A stretch of 64,000 bases of DNA, taken from NCBI GenBank assembly GCA_914767885.1, contig CAJZBQ010000017.1, forward strand, positions 310,001-374,000, written 5' to 3'. Shown here in pieces: positions 29,807-41,700 of the stretch (its first letter is position 1; each line of letters begins with the position of its first letter). The position numbers and the translations under genes were made by a program. This stretch comes from Blepharisma stoltei. Lineage: Eukaryota > Ciliophora > Heterotrichea > Heterotrichida > Blepharismidae. The notes under the pieces were generated by a model. That model was not told the DNA's origin and did not search any database. It saw only the letters and a list, made by a program, of their open reading frames with translations.

Positions 29807-30766
29807 ATGAGCCTCAACTTAATAAAAACGAACATAGATGCTGCCTTAAAAGCAGCTGCAGATCCTAGATTAGCAAAACCAATGGCATCTTACATGAAAA
29901 ACCACTTTTCGTTTTTAGGAATTAAAACTCCTCAAAGGCGCCAAGCTACAAAAGACCTCGTTACTGAAACTAAAAAACTTTCAGTTAAAGACCTTCTAGA
30001 CTTATTCTCTACCTTGATTTAAAATGTTTTAATTTATAAAATATTCATATATAGGGCTTTCCCTTGAATAGCCCGATAACGGGATGAAGCCAGCCCGTTA
30101 TCGGGCTATTCAAGGGAAAGCCCTATATATCTTATCAAAATTCCAATCCATTTCTTTTATACTGAAATAATTTATTTCTACTTAAGTGAATAATAAATTT
30201 ATAAAAAATAAATTTGGTTTATTAGATTAATTTAAAACGTTTTGTTAAATTAAGATTATTTTAATATAGGCCAAGAGCTAGTTAATTGACTATGGGAAGT
30301 AGACCAAAGAGAATACCAATACATAGCAGTCGATATCTTGGCTAAGAATTATTTGAAATTTAGCCTAGCAAACATCAAGCAGCTAATAAGACTAGCCCAA
30401 GAAAAGTCATGATGGGACTCTGTTGATGGGCTTAGCTCAGTCATAAACAAAATTTTACGCAAATCATTAGCTAGTGATAAAAACGCTCAAAATATTATGG
30501 ACGAATCTATTTTACATGAAAATATGTGGGTAAGAAGAATTGCTTTACTTCATCAGCTTGGCTGAAAAGACGATACTGATGAACAAAGACTCTTTGATTA
30601 TGCCAAATCCCAAGCCAGTGATGAAAATTTCTTTATTCGGAAAGCAATAGGTTGGGCATTAAGAGACTATGCAAGGCACAATCCTGAGAGAGTCTATAGC
30701 TTTCTTGATGAAAATGAGTCAATCTGGTCAAATTTAACTTATAGAGAAGCCACTAAACATAGATAA
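29807..30766 (+). CDS. AlkD-like DNA alkylation repair protein, copy 2, with IES
   Basis: Two segments join at TA into 232 codons. It aligns with copy 1 along its length (M-S-L-N-L-I-K-T versus M-S-L-N-V-L-K-S; W-L-W-E-V-D-Q-R-E-Y-Q-Y-I-A; W-W-D-S-V-D; F-F-I-R-K-A-I-G-W-A-L-R-D-Y-A). The active-site Trp and Asp are kept. The IES is absent from copy 1 at the homologous place (before E-L-V-D/N-W-L-W), so it entered after the duplication or was lost from copy 1. Same direction, about 280 bp apart. Confidence 0.88.
30003..30268. other. IES in AlkD copy 2, carrying a long perfect-type palindrome
   Basis: 264 bp removed. The junction K-D-L-L-D-L-G-Q-E-L-V-N-W matches copy 1. The flanking DNA is AT-rich; the middle holds a palindrome (30047-30130). 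Confidence 0.85.
30047..30130. repeat. 84-bp palindrome (hairpin) inside the AlkD2 IES
   Basis: Arms of about 36 bp (ATATAGGGCTTTCCCTTGAA, then TAGCCCGATAACGGG) around a short GATGAAGCCAG loop. The arms appear perfect. It could be a MITE of its own or a fold-back remnant. Confidence 0.85.
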
Positions 30767-30887
30767 TGCTAGTATTATAATAATTCTTATCTTTATCTAT
30801 AATGAGTTTCATAATCTTTTTTTAAATATGAAAATCAATAACTTTGTATGGTTGAAGGTTTGAAAGGAAAATAGTTGAGAAATGTTG

Positions 30888-31394
30888 AGATAGAATTGAG
30901 AGAGAGTTAAGGTTAGAGAGGGTTAAAGGGTTTACTTCAGCCCCTGATTCAGTCGAGCTTCAGCTTCGCACTCGTGTGGCGCTAATCACTAAAGCCACCT
31001 AACGCCCTTTTCTGTTGGCGTTACCAAAAATGATGACGTCGATATCTTTCGTGGAGACTAAACTGAACCTGCTTGGACCAAAAAACTTCAGCAAAGGACT
31101 CTCTTAACGCCTGGTAGTGCTCAGGGTATGAGGGATTCGTCCGATACCTCCTTCTGGAACTACCTCTGCATTTGCAGGCAACATAATGCTCCTCCAGAAG
31201 TGCTCGATTAGTGTTGTGCCGCCAGTCTTCTTGTCTGTGGGTCGAGAGGAGGCCCAGTTAGCCAAACCGCATTCCACCCCGGAATTCTGCCCCCTGCGAC
31301 TCCGTGGCCTTCCTGGTAGTTTTTTATTTTCCTGGCAAAAATTCTGTCACTACTAGGCATGCCATGATGGCAAAAATTCAAGATAGAATTGAGA
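30888..31394 (-). mobile_element. Type D1 retroposon, intergenic, 14-bp target duplication
   Basis: AGATAGAATTGAGA occurs at 30888 and 31381. The left copy is followed by a tail (GAGAGTTAAGGTTAGAGAGG...TTAAAGG). The body shares GTTTACTTCAGCC, CGCCTGGTAGTGCTCAGGGT and ACCTCCTTCTGGAA blocks with the copy at 11382, and GTTACCAAAAATGATGACGTCG with 21433. It lies upstream of the Rab gene and interrupts no frame. Confidence 0.88.
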
Positions 31395-31646
31395 ATGATG
31401 CGAAAATTTATGGAGAGGTTTGAAAAAATAAAAGATCAGGTTATAGTAGGCCAATGCCCGTTTTAATAAAAAATGGAAATCAAACATTTGGCTGATTTAA
31501 AAATTCCATTTCATCTTCTTCATCTTCTTCCTCTCCTAATCTCTCTTTAAATCTCATCCCCCTTCCTATCCCCATTCCCTTCCTCTATTTCTTAATTTTC
31601 ATATTCTCTTCTGACTAGTTCTATTGGAGTAGTTATAATTTTCAAC

Positions 31647-32255
31647 ATGGCTCGCAGCTCAACTCAATACGACTACCTCATTAAGCTCCTCATCATTGGC
31701 GACTCAGGTGTAGGAAAAACCTGTTTTCTCCTTCGTTTTTCAGACGACAACTTCACAGCTTCCCATCTCACAACAATTGGGATCGACTTCAAGCTGAAAA
31801 CAATAGACATCGAAGGCAAAACCATCAAGCTCCAAATATGGGACACGGCAGGCCAAGAACGCTTCAGAACCATCACGCAAACGTACTATAAAGGCGCCAT
31901 GGGAATCATTCTTGCATATGACTGCACTGATGAGAAATCCTTCAACAACATCAGAAACTGGGTCCAGCAAATCAAAATGCATGCCAACGAAAACGTCGCC
32001 AAAGTGCTTATAGGAAACAAATGTGATAGGCCTGATAAAAAAATCTCGACAGAACAAGGCCAAGCTTTGGCAAATGAGTTAGGCATACAGTTTTTCGAGA
32101 CCAGCGCAAAAACTAATATCAATGTCAATGAGACTTTTCTGCATATTGCGAAAGAAATTAAAGATAAAAAGCTAGGAGAAGCGCTGGGGGCAACGAACAC
32201 GGGAGTGAGAGTTCAGAAAGCACAGGGTGGAGCCAAGAAGAAGGGCTGTTGCTAA
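31647..32255 (+). CDS. Rab family small GTPase (Rab8/Rab1 type)
   Basis: 202 residues without interruption. All G-box motifs are present: G-D-S-G-V-G-K-T (P loop), switch I with [25 protein letters not shown] and E-T-S-A-K. The C terminus K-K-K-G-C-C is a double geranylgeranylation site. The effector region fits the Rab8/10/13 or Rab1 group in exocytic traffic. Unlike its neighbours the coding sequence is less AT-biased and free of IESs, as seen in highly expressed genes. Confidence 0.95.
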   Translation: MARSSTQYDYLIKLLIIGDSGVGKTCFLLRFSDDNFTASHLTTIGIDFKLKTIDIEGKTIKLQIWDTAGQERFRTITQTYYKGAMGIILAYDCTDEKSFNNIRNWVQQIKMHANENVAKVLIGNKCDRPDKKISTEQGQALANELGIQFFETSAKTNINVNETFLHIAKEIKDKKLGEALGATNTGVRVQKAQGGAKKKGCC

Positions 32256-32383
32256 TAGGTAAAAAAATTATATATAAAAATTTACCATAAATAGTCCAGA
32301 AAAAAATTAATTTTAATACAAAATGGACTATTAGAGGGAAATCTCTATATAACTGAAAAGAATATTAAGCTTATTAAATTAGA

Positions 32384-32764
32384 TTAAATTGCGGAGTACC
32401 CCTTCCAAGCTTTCCACACAAATTCATCTTCTTTTAGTCCTTTAACAGTCATCACTTCTCTCCACTCTCTCACCATTGTGCAGCAAGGTAAAAAAAAAGC
32501 AAGAATGCAGTCAATTAAATAAGACCCTCCTATCCCCAAAGTTTTTCTAATTCTTTGGCGATTATAAGCTACTCCAAAACAGCACCCCAAACATGCGAAT
32601 AAAAAAGCAAATGTAGGCGCATTTTCTTCTTGGTCTATTATAAGTTTAGTTGTGGTAGCTTGTTGACAGCAGATTCCACATGGTACGCAGCAAGCCCATA
32701 TGCAATTTAATGGAGCTGCAAAGCAATCGAAAAGCTGGAAATGCCAATCCCCACCTTCAGACAT
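32384..32764 (-). CDS. PLAC8-family cysteine-rich membrane protein
   Basis: 126 residues. The Cys-rich core (C-C-V-P-C-G-I-C-C-Q-Q, later C-L-G-C-C-F-G and L-P-C-C-T-M-V-R-E-W-R-E-V) is the PLAC8 signature, with Y-N-R-Q-R-I-R-K-T-L-G-I between hydrophobic segments. PLAC8 proteins act at membranes in cell-size control or metal/calcium handling; the role here is unknown. It is convergent with the Rab gene. Confidence 0.88.
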   Translation of the reverse strand: MSEGGDWHFQLFDCFAAPLNCIWACCVPCGICCQQATTTKLIIDQEENAPTFAFLFACLGCCFGVAYNRQRIRKTLGIGGSYLIDCILAFFLPCCTMVREWREVMTVKGLKEDEFVWKAWKGYSAI

Positions 32765-32949
32765 GGTTTTATAACCATTTATGCGTTATGATGATTATTT
32801 ATGAACATGAAGAATCTTCTCCGATTCTTTTTTACCTAGCATATTTTGGAAATTCATTATCAAAGCTTTTTCTTATGCTAATAGGGATATTTTATAGGTT
32901 AAATGGCTAAATAATTCAATTTAAATGACTCCTGTACTCGATGGTATAG

Positions 32950-33184
32950 TATAGCAGTTGCCCGATGATGGCGCTCAATGCGCCATCATCGGGCAACAAC
33001 ACCAAACAAAGGTCCACATGTGGAATAGGTTCCACGTGTGGAGCCCTTTTTGGCTCGTGGAAATGAGGAGGATTCTCCACGTGCTAAAACGGGCTTCACA
33101 CGTTGAATCCATTTCCACTGTGAACCCTTGTCTGGTGTTGCCCGATGATGGCGCATTGAGCGCCATCATCGGGCAACTGCTATA
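32950..33184. mobile_element. Family C MITE, second copy
   Basis: Terminal inverted repeat starting TATAGCAGTTGCCCGATGAT. Each end is itself a perfect hairpin (GTTGCCCGATGATGGCGC, then its inverse), and the interior repeats the GTGGAGCCCTTTTTGG arms of the copy at 8043. It lies just beyond the stop of the minus-strand gene. Confidence 0.88.
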
Positions 33185-33186
33185 GT

Positions 33187-33759
33187 TTATATGCCGAGAT
33201 TAGAAAAGCTATTACGGATTTCTCGCTCCACAGATACTGGCCGTGACTTACTTCGTATCAGAATATGGATAGGGGTTTGCTCTCTTGAAAATCTTGTTCT
33301 TTTGACTTCGACAAGAGCAGGGTTGAGGATTATAGAACTTAGAGGAACTCTACGGTCTTCTTTTAGAATTTCTCACACTTTTTTTACGTCTTTTGAGCCA
33401 GTTAGTGAATTGTTTTCTTTGTTATGCTGCGGAATTTCTATTAATTCTTTTTCAGTTTTCAGCTTATTGATGGATTTTTCTTTTAAACTTATAGGGCGAA
33501 GTTTTTGAGGCTGGGCTTTAACTGTGGGCTTGCTGAGTGGTTTTACGCCTGCCTTAACTTGGGGATGCATGAATTTCTTTTCTATAGACTGAATTTTGAA
33601 ATCATTTTTTAAATTCCAGCTTGCAATATCCTCATCTGTATCAATTACTTCTTTTCTAAGAATAGGGCTTTTGCTTAAATCGATAAGCTGTTTTGTAGCT
33701 TTTTTTTCTTTTTGTGTATTAGGAGTATCCAATACTTCTTTTATCTTCTCTACTTTCAT
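33187..33759 (-). CDS. Hypothetical basic protein, 190 residues
   Basis: Frame from ATG 33759 to TAA 33187, with one TGA Trp (K-K-V-W-E-I-L-K). Lys/Pro/Ser-rich and largely disordered, with a C-terminal Arg-rich part (S-K-S-R-P-V-S-V-E-R-E-I-R). No domain is recognised. It could bind microtubules or nucleic acid on charge alone, but nothing proves that. Confidence 0.6.
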
Positions 33760-33935
33760 ATGTTTTAAAATCGTCTGTTAAAAATGAATATATACTAAAA
33801 ATTATATATAGATTCTATAAAAAAATAACTAAATTCTAATATTAGATGCATAAATCAAGTCTTTTATAATTAATGGGTGTATTTTTAGGCAGTTATAACA
33901 TTATTTTCCAAAATTTTCATTTTATATTTCTCTAA

Positions 33936-34560
33936 TAACTCCCCTCTCCATGACGAACAAAAAATCCTTATTTTTTTGGGGTAAAAACCCACTCTCTGTG
34001 AACGGAATAAACATTGTTTAGGGGACTTTAAGCTAAGTTAATCTTCCCCACTTCTCCTGAATATAGAACAAACTGGGGCGAAATTCTATCGTCACAGCGT
34101 TGGACAATAGCTTGATAACTATAGCGAGAATGCTTTCTCCTATCGAAATGCCATCAAACTAATTTCTTCATTCTTGCAATTCCCCGAGGCCTATATCGGG
34201 CAGGTTTGCTGCAAGAGGCACTTCCCAGGCTGTAATGGTTAAGGCTGTAGACCCTACTTATATAAGAAATAAGTTCGTCAACCTCAACTCTCCGCCTAGT
34301 CGGCCGATGACGCCACCATATTTCTCACTAAATTATAATTTGTTCGTGAGCAGACAAAAAAAAAATTGTATGAAAAATATGTTGATTGATATATAAGCAA
34401 CTTATTCTGTTGAATTTTAAGCAGATTGTATTTTCAAAAATAAATTTTACAAATTAAATTAATTTTTACTTTCCAATTTATGCATAAATTTTTTAACAAA
34501 AAAAAATAACCTCACCACGAGTGAACAAAATTTTTTTTGTTCGCTCACAGAGGGGGAATA
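33936..34560. mobile_element. Family A MITE split by a GC-richer insertion
   Basis: The outer ends are family A (CTCCCCTCTCCATGACGAAC at left; TTCGCTCACAGAGGGGGAATA at right). The left sub-terminal part breaks off near 34012 and the core resumes near 34325 (TGATATATAAGCAACTTATTC). Between them is about 310 bp of unrelated GC-richer DNA resembling the retroposon class. Intergenic, just upstream of the Kelch gene. Confidence 0.75.
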
Positions 34561-34572
34561 AGCTAATTTGCA

Positions 34573-36204
34573 ATGTTTGATGAAGACTCCCAAAGCGAAA
34601 TTTCCCCTAAAGAGCAACAACTCCGTATGTTCAAAAACACAGCCCTAGGCAAAATGTTTTCTCGATCTTACCTAACTGATTCAAATGAAATTGTAAAACT
34701 CCTCAAACAAAAGCGTCAGCAAGCAAATGAAATTGATATCCAAGCCTTATCAATGCGATCACAAATGCCTCACCAAATCCCAGAAGCCTCACAAATAGAC
34801 CGACAACGTACCTATAGAATGCCTACAATTAGAAAATCTCCTTTCAGGCAGCTTGAATCTCCAATAAAGCCTCAGGATTTTGAAGAAGCTCCCTCAGTCC
34901 ATGAAGTAATTAACCATTATGACGAAATTCCTGACGAATCCGATGTCTATTGAAGTAAAATTGACTCAATAGGCTGAAGGCCTGAAACCCGTCAAGAAGC
35001 CACATTGACATCAATTGGAGCAAAACTGTATTTAATTGGTGGAGTAAGCCGAAGCATTAATAGTGATATTAATGTATATAATACAGTAAATAAAAGGTGG
35101 GAAAAACTATATCCAGGTGGCTGCGAACCTGACCCAAGATTTGGACATAACGCTTTAGAATATAACGGAGCCATCGTAGTGTTCGGAGGAGGTACCAATT
35201 TTAATACGGTCCACAAACTGAGAGAATGCTTAAATGGCGTCAAAGTGTATTCACCTCAGAAAAATGATTGGACGTATATAAAAACCCAAGGCACTTATAT
35301 AGCGACCAGAAAATACCATTGCGCGTCTATTGCGGGGAAACATATGTTTATTCATGGAGGACTGAACCAAAAAAACAATTTATTAGCTGATGCTGCTGTA
35401 CTAAATTTAGTCAACAATAATTGGAAAACAATCGAAATTAAAGGAAATGGGCCAAAGGAAAACGCATTTCATACAGCTGCCACTATACTTAATAGTGACC
35501 AATTTGGGAGTTATAGCATTTATAGTATTCCGATCTCTATACAATCAAAAATTAAAATGCCAGGAATTTATGTATTTGGAGGGATAGGCCCTGACAAAAA
35601 AGCCCATAGCAATTTATGAGTGTTAAATGTAGGAGCGAGGCCGCTTTTTTGGTCAACACCTTCAACACAAGGAATTCCACCATCCCCTAGATTCCTCCAC
35701 AGTATGGTTTATAATGACAGATTGAATTCTCTAGTTATTTTTGGTGGAAGAATTGATGTAGCCAATACAACGAGCTATACTTGCTTTAACGACGTCTATT
35801 TATTAAAACTTGACAATTTATTATGAATTAGAGTCAATGTCCTAGGAAGCATCCCAACCCCAAGATCAGGGCATTGCATGGCAAGTTCTGGGTCAAGAAT
35901 TTATATATTTGGAGGGGTCAGTAATACATGCTACTGCAGCAGCGATATTTATATGCTTGAAATTCATCCGAAAATTGTTAAACATTTGTATGATGATGAG
36001 GAAAAGAAAAGGGTGCATGAAAAAAATGTGGAGATTTTTAGAGCTAATCGAGTTTTGGGGAAAACACATGAAGAAGGATGAATGCAGAAGCATAGGTCAC
36101 AGTCAAGTGATGTGGTGAGAAGAAATCATATGCTACATAAAAATGATGCAAACCAGGTTTTCAAAAAAGCGGGGACTGCGATTTTGAATGAGTCACTGCT
36201 TTAA
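34573..36204 (+). CDS. Kelch-repeat protein
   Basis: 544 codons in one frame with several TGA Trp codons (for example 34951, 34975, 35617, 35824, 36079), each at a place where Kelch repeats expect Trp or an aromatic residue. After a disordered N terminus of about 120 residues there are six Kelch blades (L-Y-L-I-G-G, I-V-V-F-G-G-G, M-F-I-H-G-G, I-Y-V-F-G-G, L-V-I-F-G-G, I-Y-I-F-G-G) with the matching R-x-x-H motifs. A beta-propeller scaffold for protein interaction is expected. No IES is present. Confidence 0.92.
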
Positions 36205-37528
36205 ATAATTTTTGCAATTTGAATTAGTAATAAATAAAGGAATTAAATGAAAATGAGTTTATATTATAGTAAAATAGATAATTATTTATGCTATAGAATG
36301 CAGGACTAAGCTCGATACTTTTATATATTTAGAGATTAAACCAAAATCTGTTTTAAATGATAGCCAGGCACCATACTTACTCCTTTTAAATTAGAACCAT
36401 TTTTTTTTATAAAAAAATTTAAATATTAGTTTTTTATAAAATTGTTTTAGTCTAATTTAATGGAGTGAGCTAGATCTAAACAGTTTTCACACACTGAATC
36501 GATAAATTTTAATTTACTTGAGATAAGTTAAATAAATGAATATATATTTATTTCTTGAAAACTAAAAATAGTGATTCAAAATTCACAAATAAAATAATTG
36601 TTATTTTAATTTCGAGAAATTAAAATTTGAATCTCTATTATCTAATGTGCATCAATAATGACAATAATTATAAAATCATAGATGATCAGTGGGGTCATAT
36701 CTCAATCCGCAATGAAAAATCCTTCAAAAAGGAGTGCAACTATTATCTTAGAGAATAAATCATCACTCAAGAATAAGCCAACTTGTGACGAATCCGAAGG
36801 ACTTATTTTAGACAAGTACCATGAAGTTCGAGTCGCTGAATTCACGCCTGATGAAGTTCCACATTCATGAGAAAATCAAGCAAAGCTGCGTAGGAAAAGC
36901 AGTCATCAAGGTAGCTGTGCTTGCATTCTTATGTAATATTTGGTATTTTCAACTGAACAGCGGAGGATACCAGCTGTGTGGGAAAATAATAATAAATAAC
37001 TATAATCATAATTAGCATTTAGAGCATTCTAGTTTAAACTCTAGCTTTCTATTATTCAGAACTTTTAATATGAGGATTACAGTATTAAATCCTTTTTTAT
37101 ACTTAAAAAAAGCTCATTTTACAGTTAACTCTGAATAAAGCATTTCAAGCTTATGACATCTTATAATCTTCAGGTTTCAAGCATTTTTTACCAAAGTGTA
37201 TATTATATATCTCTCAATTATTCTATATTTTCTATTTTAAGAAATTAAAGCTTATAATTACAGTAAGCTTTGTTATGCTTAAATATTCATCATTATATTA
37301 AATTCAGTCATAAATGCAAAGCCCATAGTTTAATATAGATTCTTTACACTTTATAATCCTATTTTATTGCAATCTGAGCTTAGCTCATAACATTCCAAAC
37401 CAGCTTCTTTAATGAATAGTTGATACTCAAAAATAAAAGCATTTCATTTTTGATATCTCCTATTAAATACTAATTTAACTGATAAGTTACCTTTTCACAA
37501 TAAGTTTTTTATTTTTTATTAGATTCCT
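36205..37528. other. Long AT-rich intergenic region, with one small possible gene
   Basis: Apart from the short frame at 36682 I see no element or RNA gene. The stretch 37016-37520 is plain AT-rich DNA between two genes. Confidence 0.5.
36682..36936 (+). CDS. Possible small protein, 84 residues
   Basis: The frame M-I-S-G-V-I-S-Q-S-A-M-K reads through one TGA (H-S-W-E-N-Q-A-K-L-R-R-K) and ends at TAA 36934. Composition is hydrophilic and protein-like, but no domain is visible. A second plausible C-terminal piece in another frame follows (E-Q-R-R-I-P-A-V-W-E-N-N-N-K, to about 36997), so an unrecognised intron or IES may be present. Confidence 0.4.
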
Positions 37529-37825
37529 TTATTGTGATGCCATAAGTTCTAAGACTTGTCGAATAAGGACTTTAAATTCATCTAAACTGATTCTTCCATC
37601 TCTGTTGGTATCAAGCTCTCTAAGCACATCTCTAACATCGCTATCTGAAGGTGTATCCATTCCAATGTCATTTGCAACACTGCACATTACTGTTCTAAGC
37701 TCAGGCTCATCAATAAATCCAGAACGATCAGCATCCACAGCATCAAATGCAGCCTTTGCGATGTCGTGTAGCTTTCTATCGTCCCTTAATATTGCGCGGA
37801 TTTCTTCTGGTGACGCTGATGCCAT
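37529..37825 (-). CDS. Small two-EF-hand calcium-binding protein
   Basis: 98 residues, M-A-S-A-S-P-E-E-I-R. Two canonical EF-hand loops, D-A-D-R-S-G-F-I-D-E-P-E and D-T-N-R-D-G-R-I-S-L-D-E, spaced as a pair. This is half a calmodulin in size, so a calbindin- or S100-like small sensor or buffer. No IES or intron. Confidence 0.92.
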   Translation of the reverse strand: MASASPEEIRAILRDDRKLHDIAKAAFDAVDADRSGFIDEPELRTVMCSVANDIGMDTPSDSDVRDVLRELDTNRDGRISLDEFKVLIRQVLELMASQ

Positions 37826-37888
37826 TTATTATGTTTCAAATACATGAAGTAAGGAAATAAATTACATAGAGCACACTTATTTAACAAA

Positions 37889-38662
37889 CTAATTGATATA
37901 GCTGCGCCCGGTACTCCCTGGAATGATACTTCCCATGGATAGCGTGTATTTATGTCTTAAGTCTCTAAGAGGAGTCTGATGAGGTATCTTTATGGGAAAA
38001 TTGTAAGGGTTGTCTGGGAGTTTTTTCATTCCATAAATTTTGTTTTTCAGCAATTGGATTGATTTTTCAGGCGAAAGTTCTCTATGTACAGAGTATATGG
38101 GGGTTTTGGTTCTTATTGCATCGCTTCGGGTTCTGCTATGAGAAATATTTGTGTTTTGCTTTGGGTTTGGCATATATTTTAGCTTCAGCGGCGATTTTGA
38201 TGGCTTTTTGGTTTCAGTAATTTCTTGCTTCTTTTTTCTGTATGAAATTTACAATTTTTGAAGGCTAATGCTATGAATAGTTGACCTGTTCGTGGAAACC
38301 TCGCTAGATAGGTTTGTCTTTGACATGGACTTCAAAGGTTTTTCCACTGTTAATCTGCTCATAGATCTCAAAACACTTTTTGGCCTTGTCGAAGGTTTAA
38401 AAAGATGCTTCTTTAAATCCTTTTTTGATGATGCCAAGCTGGTATCTCTTGGGAATACATAATTTGTATTTGTAGTCGATTTCCTAAACTTCGCCTCTAT
38501 TTCTGCACGTATTTCCATATCAATGTCGCTGTTAAAACTTGTTTCTTCTAAAAAACTGTTTTCTACTTCTGTACATAATGAGCTTTCTACAGTCTCATCA
38601 AATCTTTGTGTCTTTATTGTAGGGATAAGTTTAAGAGAGGTCTTTAAGCCAAACTTAGACAT
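37889..38662 (-). CDS. Hypothetical basic protein with a 15-nt intron
   Basis: Two frames are separated only by one TAA, and that TAA lies in a 15-nt GT...AG segment. Removing it gives 253 codons, with L-Q-K-L-K-K-K-Q-E-I-T-E across the junction. The product is Ser/Lys/Arg-rich and disordered (R-S-M-S-R-L-T-V-E-K-P; S-R-T-R-S-D-A-I-R-T-K). No domain is recognised; a cytoskeleton-associated role is possible but unproven. Confidence 0.75.
38238..38252 (-). other. 15-nt spliceosomal intron
   Basis: Minus-strand sequence GTAAATTTCATACAG. It carries the only in-frame stop between two long in-phase exons. Introns of 15-16 nt are characteristic of heterotrich ciliates. Confidence 0.85.
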
Positions 38663-38777
38663 ATTATTTTCATAAAGTAATTTCCCAATTGATTTCCTTT
38701 CGTGAAATACGTTAAATTATCTCAAAATTTTTGAATTAATAATGATTGCTATATAAAGAAGTTAGTTAAAGAATTTG

Positions 38778-41700
38778 TTAGGCCATTATTTTGGTTAGTT
38801 TTGATCTTTGTATATCTGTTAAAGTGGCCCAGATTTGTGGAAGTGTAGGGATACCGGCAGCTTGGATCATTTGTATGATTTGTTTAACTTTTGGTACAGT
38901 TTCAGTATTAATTAGCTTAGTTTCGAGGATTTCTGCAAAGATTTTTACAACATGTTCAAGTCTTTCATTATTTTCGCCAATAGTTAAAGCCATATTGCTA
39001 ATAGTAATATCAGCTAATAAGTCATGCATGAGTTTAGCTTCTTCTTTATCACGTCTAAGTGGCAATAAATTAACCCAAGCTGGGACTATTGTAGCTGAGT
39101 TAATGCTTCCTGACTGATATTTAATAATTTTTCCTAATGCAGCCACTGCATTATCCTTAGCATGCCCATGTGACTTTTTATTTGTTCCCATAGGGAAGTT
39201 AATTGATTTATCTAAAGCAACCAATATCTGATCAGTCCACGGTGCAAAGGCAGCAGCATTACTAAAAATAGCTAAAATTCCAATTCCATATGAAGCTGCT
39301 TGTCTAACTGCATCATTTGAATCAGCAGTAAACCTAACCAAGGCTTCTGCCAAAGAGCTCCATTTATCACCAGCTAAATCTTGTCCAACAAATTCCACCA
39401 CATCATCAATCACAAATATCGCGAATTTATGGTCTTCATCAGTCGTGTCAGGTGCTAAGAACTTGCTCAATACATGTGAATATAAGAAATTCACAATTTC
39501 CAATGAAAATTCTCTATGAGTTTTAAACAAAGATCCTAAAACTTCAGAAATTTGTGTGTGTAAAGAGTCTTCTTCGTTTTTATTGATTTCTTTAATAAGC
39601 TCATCTTCGCTGTCTTCTTCTCCAAGATCTAAAGCTTTGTTTCTGGCTCTTCTGTCTAATGATGTTTCAAGCATTTTAATTAATTTTTCACCAGAAGCAG
39701 TCACTTCTTCAGGTGTCATGAACTTATTTTTAGGTCCTTCTATAATGACTTTTATAGCTGCTAATTGAGCGACAATAGTTTCTGTGTCATGCTCAACTGC
39801 AGTCGCTTGCCAAAGGGCTCCTAAATAAAGCCGGGCCATATTGATAACAGCTTGGTCTGACTCAGGAGTGTTTAAAGCTTTGACTGAATTAATAAGAGAC
39901 CCACACAACGTGGCAGCTGCTTGCCTTATGTGTTCGTTAGGTGTGTAATTTATTAATGGCAGCACAATAGTGTTAGTTTGTTCTGCATAAGGCGCATATA
40001 GTTCTTTAAGAACGTCAATAATTGTAATTAAAGCATGCAGAGCTAGGTCTTTGTCTTCTAAATCTGAAGTGCTTATAGACACTTTTTTATTTGCGTCAGA
40101 AACTAATGAGGCTAAATCTACTAGTGCGTCAGGCTCTGACTCAACTGAGACTATTGCAGACGCTCCTGCAGCACTTAAAAGTCCTGGCAGAATTCCATGA
40201 AGATATGGGGCGAAATCAGCTTGTAGAGTTGCCACAATTCTTTGCCAAGCTCCTAACAAGTAAGCTTTAAGTGGGTCTGAGTCAGTTACTGAGTCCTGGA
40301 TTTCTTTGAGAAGCATTATTGTTTCAGTCACATAAGGGCTGAACATTTCTTTGCCGACAGATGTGCAGATCATGGTCATGCTTTCTATAGCTTTTCCTCT
40401 GATTCTTTGGTACTCTTTTGATGTATAAGCTTTGATAATTCTTAATAAAACGACCATCAGAGGCTGATAATAAGGGTTAAAGCACTCTTTTCCTGAGTCT
40501 GCAATGTTAGAAATTACGGTTAAAATTTGTTCAATTACAATAGAGCAGTTTTGCTGGCTGAATTTTTCTATAATGACTGGCATAATGCCAGCGATATATT
40601 CAGAGACGAGGGTTGGGCCACAGTTTTCTATGAATTTGCCTAAAGCGTCTGCAGCACTTGCAGCAACCCTTGGGATTGAGTCAGCAATTCCAGCTACTAA
40701 TAGAGGGACTACAGCTTGGTGGTGGGCAGATTGGAATTCTTCTTCATAATCTTCACTTAGCTGACCTATACAATGGTAGGCTGCATATCTGATTTTAGGA
40801 TGCAGATTTGGACTTGTATGGGCTTGGAGAACTGGGACGATTTCAGCGATTTTTTCAGCTTCTTCAATGAATTGGCCTAGTTCTGAAATAGTCATAAGGG
40901 CTGCATATTTTACTCTCCAGTCTTCTGAAGGAGTAGTAAGTGCAGATTGAATTAGTCCTAGGACTGTAGGGAGCAAAAATGACTCTCCTACACCTTCTAG
41001 CATTTTTGTTAATTGTTTTCTTCCAAGTTTTGCATAATCAATTTCGACTCCTTCTTCATCTTCGTCATCAGGCTCTTCAAACCCTTCAGGAGGACAAGCC
41101 CAGGCAGGGTCAACATCTTCATCAATACTAAGCATCATCTGGAAAATCTTTGTACATAGGTTAGTTGCAATGTCTTTTTTCTCTTGGAACTCAAGGTTCA
41201 ATCTTCCAGCCAAAGCGACAATGAACTCGAGGGCTAAATGTTTGATTCCTAAGTTCTCAGTTTGCAAGTTACAAACCCTGTCGACGAATTCATACGCAAT
41301 TTGGATGCGGTTTTTGAAGTACTTTGGCTCAGTTTCTGCAAGGTCTCTGAGGTGGTTTAAGGCTTCTTCTGCGTGGATTTGGTGGTTTTCGATGATCCAG
41401 AAAGCTGAAAGAAGCATATTTGGGATGATATCCCAGAAGAATTTCATATCGTCTTTTTCAGCAATTCCTAATAGATTGCCGAGAAAATTGAGGACTGAAA
41501 GCCTTAATTCTAATTCATTGCTGGCTAAATGGGCTATAAACACTTGTTTAAGGCTGTCTTTTTCTTTTACTAGCTCATCATTAAAGAATGTGCACAGACC
41601 CGCTAAAATGTGGCAGGCTGCTGCTGCTTGTTTTCCTTGTCCTGTAAAAGACCGGGTCAGGAACGGCAGAAGCTCAGTCCATTTGTTAGTTTCTTCATCA

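Noticed and set aside
31740-32200. Minus-strand frames of 104-107 codons
   Set aside because: Antisense shadows of the Rab GTPase, whose motifs are all intact on the plus strand.
34951-35826. TGA codons in the Kelch gene as true stops (five small genes)
   Set aside because: All pieces are in one frame and form six continuous Kelch blades when TGA is Trp.
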